A DNA stretch of 64,000 bases, from assembly GCA_043424615.1 (NCBI GenBank), contig JBHWOX010000009.1, forward strand, positions 1 to 64,000, written 5' to 3'. This document shows positions 25,480 through 33,884 of this stretch, piece by piece. The stretch is from JAUNQW01 sp043424615 (lineage in GTDB: Bacteria; Bacillota; Bacilli; Lactobacillales; Carnobacteriaceae_A). Both the position numbers and the translations under genes were made by a program. A model generated the notes under the pieces. It was not told the origin of the DNA. It ran no database searches and saw nothing but the letters and a program-made list of their open reading frames with translations. Numbering within the stretch: the first letter of the stretch is position 1; every line of letters begins with the position of its first letter.

Positions 25480-26721
25480 TTATTCAGATGCGCGGTCGTC
25501 ATCTAATTCGCCAACAGTTGTGTGAACCACATCGTCTTGTTTAGGGTCTCCAACTTGAACTGGAAGTTCGTCATGCATTTGCCAGTCATTCCAGCTGCTG
25601 TCGAAGTGTAGAGGCTCATAGCCACGTTCGTACATCATCAACCAAGGAAGTGAAGAACGCCAAGCGGTTCCACAGTAAAGGGCAATCGGTTTGTCAATAG
25701 AGATGCCTTCATATTCCCACATAGCTAGAATTTCTTCGAAGTCTTTGTTGGTACCATCTTCATTTTTGTAGTCATCCATGCTGTTAGCATCAGACCCATT
25801 GGATCCTCTTAGGAGTGGACGACCCCAGTAAGCGCCTTCAGGTTCTCCAGCTTTTGGAATATAGCTGTAACCACTTTCGATTCCTCGCCATTCGTTTTCA
25901 CTACGGATGGATACTAATTGGAAGTCTTCATCATTTTCTAAGCGATCCGCGGTATCTTCTAATGAAATGATGTATTCAGGATGGGCTGGAACAGCGACAC
26001 CAAAGTCAGCTTCAGCCGGAGTAGGTTTGACTTCTTCACTTTCAGTTTCATAACCAGCATCTTCCCAGGCTTGTAAACCACCATCTAAGACTTTAACATT
26101 GTCAACACCTAGATAAAGAGCGGTAAACGCAAAACGGTCGACACCAGTGTCTGGTCCGTAAAGGATTAAAGTCGTATCAGAAGTGACACCATAGTCTAAG
26201 AAGGCTTTTTCTAATTCTTCAGGACTTTTCACATTCCAAATAGGTCCTTCTTCAATAGCATCGGTGTTGAAGTGAGTAGCACCTGGAATATGTTTTTCAA
26301 GATAGTCTGGGCTGTCAGAAGCTTCTCCCCAAGTGACTTCAGCTAGGACATAGTTGCCGACATCTTCATTACCATCGATGACGTCTTTAACGTAGTCTGG
26401 AGTCACATAGACTTGTTTTTCGGGTTGAACATCATTGATTTCTGTATCGGTAGAAGTGGGTACTGCTTCAGCAGTCGCCTCTTCACCACTGGCTTCAGAT
26501 TCTTCTTCTGCTTTTTCTTCTTCTTGCGATTCACTTTCAGCTGAGTCTGCTGATGATTCGCTACTTTCTTCTGTACTTTCTTCTGTACTTTCAGTAGTCG
26601 TATTGGCGTCAGATTCTGCTGAGTCTGAAGCTGTGCTTGAGCTTCCTCCTCCAGCACATCCGCTTAAGACCAAGACAAAAGCGACGAGTGCGGCTAACAA
26701 GATCGAGTATTTTTTCTTCAT
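25480..26721 (-). CDS. Tandem-rhodanese lipoprotein (YnjE/SseA-like sulfurtransferase)
   Basis: A predicted extracellular lipoprotein of 413 residues. The lipobox LVLSGC has Cys22, followed by a low-complexity Ser/Glu/Ala linker to about residue 100. The first rhodanese domain (about 118-245) has ILYGPDTGVDRFAF at the active loop and no cysteine, so it is inactive. The second (about 260-390) has the loop CGTAWRSS with Cys350, resembling E. coli YnjE (CGTGWR type). Rhodaneses move sulfane sulfur or selenium between carriers. It is divergent from a YnjBCD-like ABC importer, and E. coli also links ynjE with ynjBCD. Surface location of an active rhodanese is unusual. Confidence 0.88.
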   Translation of the reverse strand: MKKKYSILLAALVAFVLVLSGCAGGGSSSTASDSAESDANTTTESTEESTEESSESSADSAESESQEEEKAEEESEASGEEATAEAVPTSTDTEINDVQPEKQVYVTPDYVKDVIDGNEDVGNYVLAEVTWGEASDSPDYLEKHIPGATHFNTDAIEEGPIWNVKSPEELEKAFLDYGVTSDTTLILYGPDTGVDRFAFTALYLGVDNVKVLDGGLQAWEDAGYETESEEVKPTPAEADFGVAVPAHPEYIISLEDTADRLENDEDFQLVSIRSENEWRGIESGYSYIPKAGEPEGAYWGRPLLRGSNGSDANSMDDYKNEDGTNKDFEEILAMWEYEGISIDKPIALYCGTAWRSSLPWLMMYERGYEPLHFDSSWNDWQMHDELPVQVGDPKQDDVVHTTVGELDDDRASE

Positions 26722-26811
26722 CTCTGATTCCCCTTTTTCAAAATAGTTTATTGCTTATATAAAATAAGCCATCTTTAATTATAAAGCTTTGAAACATTTA
26801 TTCCACTTTTG

Positions 26812-26962
26812 TTTATTAAGATATTTAATAGCTAAAGCAAAGGTCTACCGCTTTGACAAAAGTTGGATTGACGGCTGTCAATCTTTATTTATTTACAAAA
26901 AATCTTACTCCCTAGCTTTTATTGACTTCATTGATAAATAAACAAAATAAGTGAATTTATTC
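26812..26962. promoter_or_regulatory. Divergent control region between rhodanese and YnjB-like genes
   Basis: The gene-free stretch 26722-27023 contains TTTATTAAG with TTTAATA downstream (26812-26830) and a perfect palindrome GATTGAC-GGCT-GTCAATC (26866-26883). It also has TTGACT (26931 region) and an AT-rich TGAAT-TTATTCA dyad (about 26951-26962). These are plausible operators and promoters for the two divergent units; the assignment is tentative. Confidence 0.4.
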
Positions 26963-27023
26963 ATTTTTTTCTATAGGATGAAAGGCAATGACTATTAAAA
27001 AAAATATATTGATGGAGGTTACA

Positions 27024-28337
27024 ATGAAGATTAAGAAGTTATTATCCTATTTATCTCTTGTGTTTGTTGCTGTTCTTGTTCTAGTCGGATGCGGCCAGTC
27101 TAGTGGTGGTGGGGAAACGGCTAGCAGTACGGATAGTGGCTCATCAGATAGCAGCAGCCAGGAAGTGAACGAAGAAAGCCAAGATGAAAATGTGGCTGAC
27201 CTGTCTTTTGACGAATTAGTAGAAGCGGCTGATGGAAGCACCGTCTCTTTCTATGGTTGGGGTGGGGATGAAGCCCTCAACCAATGGCTGGATAATGTGT
27301 ATGCTCCAGCGCTCAAAGAAAAATACAACATCACCTTAGACCGTGTCCCTATGGATATTGAAGATGTCTTAAACCAACTCTCCAATGAAAAACAAGCGGG
27401 AGAAACTGAAGGGCCTATCGACATGATCTGGATCAACGGGGAAAACTTTGCAACCGCTCGTGACAACGACTTCCTTTATGGTCCTTTCACAGAGCAACTC
27501 CCTAATTTCCAAGACTATGTCGATGAAGAAGACCCTGAAATCAAATACGATTTCGGCTACCCTATCGAAGGCTACGAAGCCCCTTATGGTAAAGCCCAAT
27601 TCGTCCTCATCGGCGATAAAGAAAAAATGGACCAAGCGCCGGCCAATGCCCAAGAATTTTTGGAATATGCCCAAGCCAATCCTGGCCAAGTGACTTATCC
27701 AGCTTTGCCTGACTTTACGGGATCAGCTTTTGTTCGTAACATTATCTATGAATTTGTCGACCCAGCTGAATTCCAAGACATGGAAGCAGACAAAGAAGTG
27801 GTAAGAGAAGCCATTGCTCCTGCTTTTGATTACTTGCGTGATTTGAACCCTCACTTGTGGAATGAAGGGCAAACCTTCCCTCAAGACCAACCGCAATTGA
27901 ACAATATGTTTATGGACGGCGAATTAGCCTTAACCATGACTTATGGTGCTTTTGATGCAGCCATTGGTATTGAAAACGGCGAATACCCTGAAAGCGCTCA
28001 GACCTTTATCTTCGATAATGGAACAATCGGTAACACTAACTTTATCGGTATTGCCAATAACTCCACTAACAAAGCGGGGGCCATGGTAGCGATCAATGAA
28101 ATGTTGTCACCTGAAATGCAGTTATCCAAATACGAAGAACTCAGAACCATTCCTGTTTTAGATAACGATGCTTTAGATGAAGACCAACAAGCAGCTTTTG
28201 ATGCCGTTGATCCAGGACCAGGAACTCTTCCTCAAGACCTTCTTTTAGAAAACCGCTTGCCTGAAATGCCGGCTCATCTCGTGCCGATCATTGAAGAATT
28301 ATGGTTAGAAGAAGTCGTTGGCCAAACTAATGAATAA
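27024..28337 (+). CDS. ABC transporter substrate-binding lipoprotein, YnjB-like
   Basis: ATG 27024 has GGAGG five bases upstream; an in-frame ATG at 26988 does not. The 437-residue product has the lipobox LVLVGC and a Ser/Gly/Glu-rich linker. Its family-1/6 solute-binding fold has SFYGWGGDEALNQW and PIDMIWINGENFATARDN, which resemble the uncharacterised E. coli YnjB group. The ligand is unknown. Two permeases and an ATPase follow in the same direction. A hairpin after the stop probably lowers permease expression relative to the binding protein. Confidence 0.85.
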   Translation: MKIKKLLSYLSLVFVAVLVLVGCGQSSGGGETASSTDSGSSDSSSQEVNEESQDENVADLSFDELVEAADGSTVSFYGWGGDEALNQWLDNVYAPALKEKYNITLDRVPMDIEDVLNQLSNEKQAGETEGPIDMIWINGENFATARDNDFLYGPFTEQLPNFQDYVDEEDPEIKYDFGYPIEGYEAPYGKAQFVLIGDKEKMDQAPANAQEFLEYAQANPGQVTYPALPDFTGSAFVRNIIYEFVDPAEFQDMEADKEVVREAIAPAFDYLRDLNPHLWNEGQTFPQDQPQLNNMFMDGELALTMTYGAFDAAIGIENGEYPESAQTFIFDNGTIGNTNFIGIANNSTNKAGAMVAINEMLSPEMQLSKYEELRTIPVLDNDALDEDQQAAFDAVDPGPGTLPQDLLLENRLPEMPAHLVPIIEELWLEEVVGQTNE

Positions 28338-28350
28338 TCTGATTTAATTC

Positions 28351-28398
28351 AAAGGAAAGGGGACTGTGACCCAGGTCATGGTCCTTTTCTGTTTTTAA
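28351..28398 (+). terminator. Attenuating hairpin between binding protein and permease genes
   Basis: AAAGGGGACTGTGACC and GTCATGGTCCTTTT arms with loop CAG, followed by CTGTTTTT. The position suits partial termination within the operon. Confidence 0.6.
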
Positions 28399-28416
28399 CC
28401 ATTGAAAGGAGGACCT

Positions 28417-29298
28417 ATGAAGGCATCGAAGTTCAAAGTCAGCCTCTTGCTTTTCCCTCAGCTTTTAATTTCTATATTCCTAATGACTGGGGTCATTTAT
28501 GGTCTCATCCAAGGTTTAGGTTATATTCCTGCTTTGAGTATGACCGACTGGACGCTGGACTACTACATCCAAAGCATACAAGACCCCAACACCCTGCGGA
28601 GCATTTTATTTAGCTTATGGATTGCTTTTGCCTCCAGTGTTTTATCAGTCTTGATTGGTCTTTTTATTTGTTACTTATTCATCAACCAAAAACACTATCC
28701 CAAATGGGTTCAAGCGCTGATTCAGATTCCTATCATCGTTCCCCATATTATCGTGGCCCTTTTTGTCATCCAAATCTTGAGCCAGACCGGCATCCTCGCC
28801 CGCCTGCTGTATGTCATCGGTTTTGAAAATGCCCAGCAAATAGTGTCTGGCTGGCTGTTTGACCCTCAAGGTAAAGGCGTCATCCTTGCTTATTTGTGGA
28901 AAGAAATTCCTTTTATCGTTTTTTTCTGTTTTAGTTTGATTCGGCAAATTAACGGCTCTTTAGGTGAAGCCGCCCAGACCTTGGGAGCGAACCGCCTGCA
29001 GGCTTATGTGCACGTGACTTTACCCCTCTGCCGGCAAACCATTTTGACCTCCTTCTTTATTATTTTTATGTTTACTTTTGGGGCTTATGAGCTGCCCGCC
29101 ATTTTAGGGCCGACCTTGCCACAGAGCATTGCTGAAGCTACTTATATCGCTTATACCCATCCCGATTTAAAACAACGACCTTTCGCTATGGCCATGAATG
29201 GTTGGATTTTTATCATTAGTTTGGGAATGGCGCTCTTATTTGCCTTTTTCATCTACCGTAAAAAACCAAGCCATAAACAAGGAGGTCAAGATGGATAA
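28417..29298 (+). CDS. ABC transporter permease (YnjC-like, first half)
   Basis: ATG 28417 lies after GGAGG; the in-frame TTG at 28402 is upstream of it. The 293-residue protein has six predicted membrane helices. The cytoplasmic EAA loop reads GSLGEAAQTLGANRLQAYVHVTLPLCRQ (about residues 180-208), the motif that contacts the ATPase. The family is spermidine/putrescine or iron-type BPD permeases. Its end overlaps the next permease by 8 bp. E. coli YnjC is a fusion of two such halves; here they are separate. Confidence 0.88.
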   Translation: MKASKFKVSLLLFPQLLISIFLMTGVIYGLIQGLGYIPALSMTDWTLDYYIQSIQDPNTLRSILFSLWIAFASSVLSVLIGLFICYLFINQKHYPKWVQALIQIPIIVPHIIVALFVIQILSQTGILARLLYVIGFENAQQIVSGWLFDPQGKGVILAYLWKEIPFIVFFCFSLIRQINGSLGEAAQTLGANRLQAYVHVTLPLCRQTILTSFFIIFMFTFGAYELPAILGPTLPQSIAEATYIAYTHPDLKQRPFAMAMNGWIFIISLGMALLFAFFIYRKKPSHKQGGQDG

Positions 29299-30097
29299 AA
29301 TAAAATACCGTTGGATCAATGGCGCCTTAGCCTTAGCTTTTCTCTTACCCATTTTTATCTTAGTGGTCTGGGCCTTCACTGCTCGCTGGCCTTGGCCCCA
29401 GCTTTTTCCTCAAGAATGGACCTGGCGGGGCTTCAGCCAGTTATGGCAACGCAATCAAAACTTTAGTCAGTTAATCTTTTCCAGTGTCACTCTTTCCCTT
29501 CTGGTCGCTTTTTTATCCGTCTGCATTGGCTTTCTCACCAGCCGGGCCTATCTGATGGTTGAAAAACGATGGGCCAGCCGTTTGATTTACGGCTTGGTTT
29601 CTCTGCCGTTTTTAGTTCCGGCGGTTGTTTTCGGCATGGGGATCCACCAACTCATGATCCGCCTAGGCTGGGCCAACACCTTTTTTGGGGTCATGCTGGC
29701 TCATCTGGTCTATTCACTGCCCTATGCCACCTATTTAATCCTGGACGCCTACCAGTCCTTTGGTTTCCGCTATGAAGAACAGGCTCGTATTTTAGGGGCC
29801 TCCAGCTGGCAAAGTATCCGCCTGGTAACCTGGCCCCTTTTATTGCCTGTGCTATCAACCAGCTTTGCCATGTCCTATGTGGTGTCTTTTAGCCAGTATT
29901 TCCTCACTCTTTTACTGGGAGGTGGCCAAGTCCAAACTTTTGCCCTGGTCATGTTCCCTTATTTACAAAATAATGACCGGACCATCGCCAGTAATTATGG
30001 CTTGCTTTTCCTCTTGATCACCCTAGCTGTCTTTCTGATTTTCGAACGGCTGTCCGCCCACTATCAGAAAAAATACCAGCTGTCGTCTTATTATTAA
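29291..30097 (+). CDS. ABC transporter permease (YnjC-like, second half)
   Basis: Start ATG 29291 with GGAGG upstream, inside the end of the preceding permease (8-bp overlap, translational coupling). The 268-residue protein has about six membrane segments. Its EAA loop, EEQARILGASSWQSIRLVTWPLL (about residues 165-188), is the coupling-helix motif. It completes a heterodimeric permease with the previous product. The C-terminus is basic. Confidence 0.88.
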   Translation: MDKIKYRWINGALALAFLLPIFILVVWAFTARWPWPQLFPQEWTWRGFSQLWQRNQNFSQLIFSSVTLSLLVAFLSVCIGFLTSRAYLMVEKRWASRLIYGLVSLPFLVPAVVFGMGIHQLMIRLGWANTFFGVMLAHLVYSLPYATYLILDAYQSFGFRYEEQARILGASSWQSIRLVTWPLLLPVLSTSFAMSYVVSFSQYFLTLLLGGGQVQTFALVMFPYLQNNDRTIASNYGLLFLLITLAVFLIFERLSAHYQKKYQLSSYY

Positions 30098-30107
30098 GGA
30101 GGTTTTT

Positions 30108-31172
30108 ATGTCGCTAGAAATCAATGATTTATCCGTCTCTTTCGCTGACAAAAAAGTCTTACAGCAGATCAACTTAAAAGTCGAGAAAGGAGAGTTTATC
30201 AGCTTACTCGGCGCTTCTGGGAGTGGTAAAACCACCCTGCTCAAGTCCATCGCAGGCTTGGTGGATATTGACCAAGGGCAGATAAAAATTGATGGCCAAG
30301 CCATTGAAGGCAAAGAAGCTCAAGACCGCCACTTATCCTATGTCTTCCAAGACTTGCGCTTGTTTCCTCACTTGGATGTCTTTCAAAATATCGCCTTCCC
30401 TTTGAAAATGCATGCCATCGACCGAAAGCAATGGGAGGGGCGCATTGACCAGCTATTGGCTGATGTTCAAATGTCTGAATTCAAACACGCCAGCATCCAA
30501 TCCCTATCCGGTGGCCAGCAGCAGCGGATTGCCCTCGCTCGTGCCTTAGCCATCGAACCCCAGCTCCTCCTGCTAGACGAACCTTTTTCTGGTTTAGACG
30601 AAAATTTACGCTTTGAAATGGGTCAGTTGATTCAAGACTTGCACCGCAAGAACCAGCTCACCATCATCATGGTGACCCATGACAAAAATGAAGCCATTCA
30701 TTATTCTGACCGGATTGCCATTTTGCATGATGGCCTGATCCACCAATACGACCAACCTGAGCGATTAATCTACCAGCCCCAAGACCTATTTACCGCCCAA
30801 TATTTCGGCCAGGTCAACCCGATTGACGGCCATGTCGAAGGACAGGCCTATCTTTCTGCTTGGGGGGAATGGCCGCTCGCTGAACAATGGGCTGGACAGA
30901 CTGATTTGCTTGCCTTATTCCGTCCGATGAACGCCCGCCTGATCCAAGATAAGCCCTTGCAAGAGGGGGAAGTCTTACTGCAAGCTCGCATCAAAGCCGT
31001 CCACCCTTCTACCCAACAGCTAATGTTGCTGGGTCAGCCCTTAAAAGGCGAAGGGGAATGGAGTTTTTTCATTGATAATACCCAAGATAATTACCGCCAA
31101 GACTGGCTAGACCAAACCATTGATCTGGCTGTCAACTTAGATGACTTGATTTATGTCTCTGCTCATTCTTAA
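30108..31172 (+). CDS. ABC transporter ATP-binding protein (YnjD/PotA-like)
   Basis: The 354-residue ATPase has Walker A GASGSGKTT (residues 35-43), a Q-loop VFQDLRLFPHL, signature LSGGQQQR (133-140), Walker B LLLLDEP (about 153-159) and the switch His in VTHD. An extra C-terminal domain of about 120 residues (from about 235) resembles the TOBE/OB regulatory domain of importers. It is the last gene of the four-gene importer operon, with AAGGAGG before ATG 30108. Confidence 0.92.
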   Translation: MSLEINDLSVSFADKKVLQQINLKVEKGEFISLLGASGSGKTTLLKSIAGLVDIDQGQIKIDGQAIEGKEAQDRHLSYVFQDLRLFPHLDVFQNIAFPLKMHAIDRKQWEGRIDQLLADVQMSEFKHASIQSLSGGQQQRIALARALAIEPQLLLLDEPFSGLDENLRFEMGQLIQDLHRKNQLTIIMVTHDKNEAIHYSDRIAILHDGLIHQYDQPERLIYQPQDLFTAQYFGQVNPIDGHVEGQAYLSAWGEWPLAEQWAGQTDLLALFRPMNARLIQDKPLQEGEVLLQARIKAVHPSTQQLMLLGQPLKGEGEWSFFIDNTQDNYRQDWLDQTIDLAVNLDDLIYVSAHS

Positions 31173-31217
31173 ATCTTTTTAGCCTCATTAGTTAGCTGAA
31201 TAAAATAGAATGAAAAC

Positions 31218-31254
31218 TATAGAGGTTGTGCTGTTGTCACGACCTCTATTTTTT
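31218..31254 (+). terminator. Terminator of the YnjBCD-like operon
   Basis: ATAGAGGTTGTG and CACGACCTCTAT arms, then TTTTTTA. Confidence 0.8.
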
Positions 31255-31333
31255 ATGGTCAATGAGCTGGGTCAGTTTTTAGGCACTTTTCTTGCCTTGG
31301 CTCACATTTGCCAAGATTAAGCCTCGGTTTTTT

Positions 31334-31371
31334 TAAAATAAAAACGACCTGTCCCTATGAATGAACAGGTC
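31334..31371 (-). terminator. Terminator of the PrdB-like gene
   Basis: GACCTGTCC and GAACAGGTC arms with T-rich tract in minus sense, 23 bp after the stop of the selenoprotein candidate. Confidence 0.75.
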
Positions 31372-31393
31372 ACTGATTTTTAATTTTAACTTT

Positions 31394-32119
31394 TTAATTG
31401 TATTTTGACGGACGATATTCTTCATCGCCACCGTCTAAAGCGAATTCTAACAGTTCCATCAATAATTTTTCATGCTTGTCTTTTTCATGCGCCTGGCCAA
31501 AGGTCAACCCTAAAGGAGCTTCAATGGTCAGCATGCGCGGCGGCCGTGTTTTTTCAGCTACCTTAGGCAAGTGCATAATGGAAGCCGTACGAATCCCTTT
31601 TTCTTCTACCGATCGCTGAATCTGTGCCACAGATTGATGACAAATATATCAGCCCGGTGATAAGAGACAAATATCGACACCGTCTTGTGCCAGTGCTTCC
31701 GCCATTTCAGGAGCTGAACCTGTTCTTAAGCGGTTGACTTGGGGCATGTAACCCATCAAGCCATAATGGCGAGGAGCCACTGATCCAATAATCCCCCGGT
31801 CCGCAAATTCCCGCATTAAACCCAAAGGAAAAACCACATTCAGATCTTGGTCAGCATCTTCATGGTCATAGTGGGTATGGGTAATCATCAACTCTTCTTC
31901 TTTAGCGTCGCCAGGAATCATCCGGTAGCTATAGTCTCCATCGGTATTGAAGGGTTCTTCCGTTTTTAAATGAACCCCAGCTGTGGTAATGAAAGCCACT
32001 TTAGATTCGGATAACGGTTTTTTTACTTCAGCAATGGCCGGGGCTTCATCCACGGTACGCACCATGCGTTCTGCAATTTTTCCCCAAGCTTTTTCAATAA
32101 TTCCACGTTTTTTAGCCAT
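31394..32119 (-). CDS. Probable selenoprotein of the PrdB/GrdB (reductase selenoprotein B) family
   Basis: One frame runs from ATG 32117-32119 (GGAGG upstream) to the stop at 31394, 241 codons, with TGA at 31649-31651 as codon 157. Around it the protein reads DICLLSPG-U-YICHQSVAQIQRSVEEKG. The UxxCH context and total length match the D-proline reductase PrdB-type proteins, where this position is selenocysteine. Upstream segments VAFITTAGVHLK, SYRMIPGDAKEEELMITHTHYD and FADRGIIGSVAPRHYGLMGY are family features. In mRNA a perfect 7-bp hairpin AAUCUGU-GGC-ACAGAUU begins 13 nt after the UGA, with G first in the loop 20 nt downstream. This is as expected for a bacterial SECIS. Without Sec the product would stop at 156 residues. 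The substrate is unknown; partners PrdA/GrdA are not present here. Confidence 0.8.
31616..31651 (-). promoter_or_regulatory. Candidate bacterial SECIS element
   Basis: Directly downstream of the in-frame UGA, the minus-strand RNA folds AAUCUGU-GGC-ACAGAUU. The stem is 7 bp, the loop has 3 nt starting with G, and the distance from UGA to loop is 20 nt. These values fit the bacterial SECIS rules as I recall them. Confidence 0.6.
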
Positions 32120-32255
32120 AAATCCTCCCTCCATTTATTAAGTATTTTTATCTACAGGATTTGCAGTCCCTTACGAATTTTCTTAAGATTAAAACGGATT
32201 GCTTATTCATTCTAACAAAATAAAGGATGGTTATTACTTTATATAAGCAATTTGA

Positions 32256-32281
32256 TTTACTTATTAATTAAACAAATAAAC
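32256..32281. promoter_or_regulatory. AT-rich TTATTAATTAA element between selenoprotein and rhodanese genes
   Basis: The divergent region 32120-32295 has TTTATTAAG (around 32134) and TTACTTATTAATTAAAC...AAATAAAC (32256-32281). Both resemble the TTTATTAA elements elsewhere in this locus. Possible operators; low confidence. Confidence 0.3.
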
Positions 32282-32295
32282 AAAGGAGTAATGTG

Positions 32296-33186
32296 ATGAC
32301 TTTATCTGATTATTTTGTAACGACCGATTGGTTGGCTGACCATTTGGAAGATGAGGGGATCCGCATTGTGGATGCCAGCGTTATTTTTAATCCGGCAGCT
32401 GACGACCCTGCAGAAGTTTTACAATCTGGCCGTCCTGGCTATGAGGAGGGTCACATTCCAGGGGCTATCCATGCTGACCTTTTCCAGCTCAACCAAGCCG
32501 ATGCTGACATTCCTTTCACCTTCACCGATCCCCAAGCCTTCGCTGATGGGCTAGCAGATTTAGGACTGAGCGCTGACGATGACGCTATTGTCATCTATGA
32601 CCGCTTGTCCATGGTGGGATTAGAAGATAAATGCCAATTTTGGGCTTCACGTTTAGCTTGGCAAATGGCTCAAATCAGCTGGTCTAACTTTTATATATTA
32701 GATGGGGGCTTTTTCAAATGGCAAGAAGAAGACCGCCCTATCGAGACTGGCGAACACTCTTATCCCGCTCTTCCCCATCAAACCGTTGACCCTATCAATT
32801 TAAAAGCAGAAGAATCAGACGTCTTCGCAGCCATTGATAAGGATGACACCATTATTATGGATACCCTTCCTCCTGAACAATACCAGGGAGAAGTCGCTCC
32901 CTTTGGTGAGGAACATGCGGGCCATATTCCTTCAGCGATTAATGTTCACTACGGCTCTTTAACCAACAACCAAACCGGTGAATTGAAAGATGAAGAAAGT
33001 TTAAGAGAAATTTTCCAAGCAGCCAACTTGTTGGACGAAGACCAGCAGGTGATTAGCTATTGTGGTTTCGGTGTAGGGGCAACCTGGGTTCAATATGTCT
33101 TGAATGCTCTGGGGCAAGATCGGGTCAGCGTTTATGATGATTCCATGACTGGTTGGACCAACCACCAACAACCGATTAGCCGCTAA
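32296..33186 (+). CDS. Two-domain sulfurtransferase (SseA/rhodanese family)
   Basis: ATG 32296 is seven bases after AAAGGAG. The 296-residue cytoplasmic protein has two rhodanese domains. The first (1-150) has IVIYDRLSMVGLEDKCQFWA without the catalytic Cys at the loop. The second (165-290) has the loop CGFGVGAT with Cys256, differing from the CGSGVTA loop of mercaptopyruvate sulfurtransferases. It includes EEGHIPGAIHAD and EEHAGHIPSAINVHY, hallmark rhodanese segments. It is divergent from the selenoprotein gene and converges onto the glycosyltransferase with overlapping stop codons. A role in sulfur or selenium delivery is inference. Confidence 0.9.
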   Translation: MTLSDYFVTTDWLADHLEDEGIRIVDASVIFNPAADDPAEVLQSGRPGYEEGHIPGAIHADLFQLNQADADIPFTFTDPQAFADGLADLGLSADDDAIVIYDRLSMVGLEDKCQFWASRLAWQMAQISWSNFYILDGGFFKWQEEDRPIETGEHSYPALPHQTVDPINLKAEESDVFAAIDKDDTIIMDTLPPEQYQGEVAPFGEEHAGHIPSAINVHYGSLTNNQTGELKDEESLREIFQAANLLDEDQQVISYCGFGVGATWVQYVLNALGQDRVSVYDDSMTGWTNHQQPISR

Positions 33187-33884
33187 TGTTTGTCTTGGCG
33201 GTAAAGGGCCTGTATCTTTTCAACATCTTCCCCCTGCCGGAATAAGTGTTGGCAGGTCTGCATGGTTTTTAAAGTTTTTAAATAACCGTTCTTTTCAAAA
33301 CGACGGGCAGAAGTATAAATCTTTTGCTGGCTAGCGTAAATAGGCTGGCCAGCTTTTTTTACACGCAGAGAAAAATCATAATCCTCCATTAGGGCTAAGG
33401 ACCTGAACCCTCCCATTTGCTGGTAAAAGTCGCGGGTCATAAACATCCCTTGGTCACCAAAAGCAATCTGTCGGTGCTTCAGCCGCCAATGGGACCCCCA
33501 AGCAATCCAATAGGCGAGGGGGTGGTGGCTAGTAAATTGAAGTCGAAAAGCCCCCATGGCATAGTCTTTTCCACCCAAAACTCGGCGAATTTCTTCCACG
33601 GGTGATTGTTTAAAATAAGTGTCTGCATGTAAAAATAAAAGATAGTCGCCTTGACTATCTTTTACCCCTTGCTGGAGTTGTTGTCCCCGCCCTTTTTCAG
33701 ACTGGCTGAGCTTGAACCCTGCTTGCTTTAACAGTTCAACCGTAGCATCCTGGCTGCCTCCATCCACTAGCAGGCATTCAACTCCTTCTTTTTCAAACAC
33801 TTGCAAGCGTTGAAAAAGCACATCCAAATTTTCAGCTTCGTTGTAAACGGGAATAATGACACTTAGAGATTTAGCTTCGGTCAT
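33183..33884 (-). CDS. Family 2 glycosyltransferase, TIGR04283 (rSAM/selenodomain or arsenosugar-associated) type
   Basis: The 233-residue GT-A enzyme begins SLSVIIPVYNEAENLDVLFQ and has the nucleotide-binding CLLVDGGSQDATVEL, GRGQQLQQGV, and the metal motif FLHADTYF. YAMGAFRLQFTS and FGDQGMFMTRDFYQQMGGF are typical of the TIGR04283 group found beside ArsS-type radical SAM genes. The start ATG lies inside the end of the TVP38 gene (14-bp overlap, GAGG upstream). The sugar acceptor is unknown. The stop overlaps the rhodanese stop on the other strand. Confidence 0.87.
   Translation of the reverse strand: MTEAKSLSVIIPVYNEAENLDVLFQRLQVFEKEGVECLLVDGGSQDATVELLKQAGFKLSQSEKGRGQQLQQGVKDSQGDYLLFLHADTYFKQSPVEEIRRVLGGKDYAMGAFRLQFTSHHPLAYWIAWGSHWRLKHRQIAFGDQGMFMTRDFYQQMGGFRSLALMEDYDFSLRVKKAGQPIYASQQKIYTSARRFEKNGYLKTLKTMQTCQHLFRQGEDVEKIQALYRQDKH

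Noticed and set aside
31394..32119. Frameshifted or decayed pseudogene
   Set aside because: Both halves are in the same frame, the flanks are well conserved in character, and the stop is a UGA in the exact UxxC context with a hairpin downstream.
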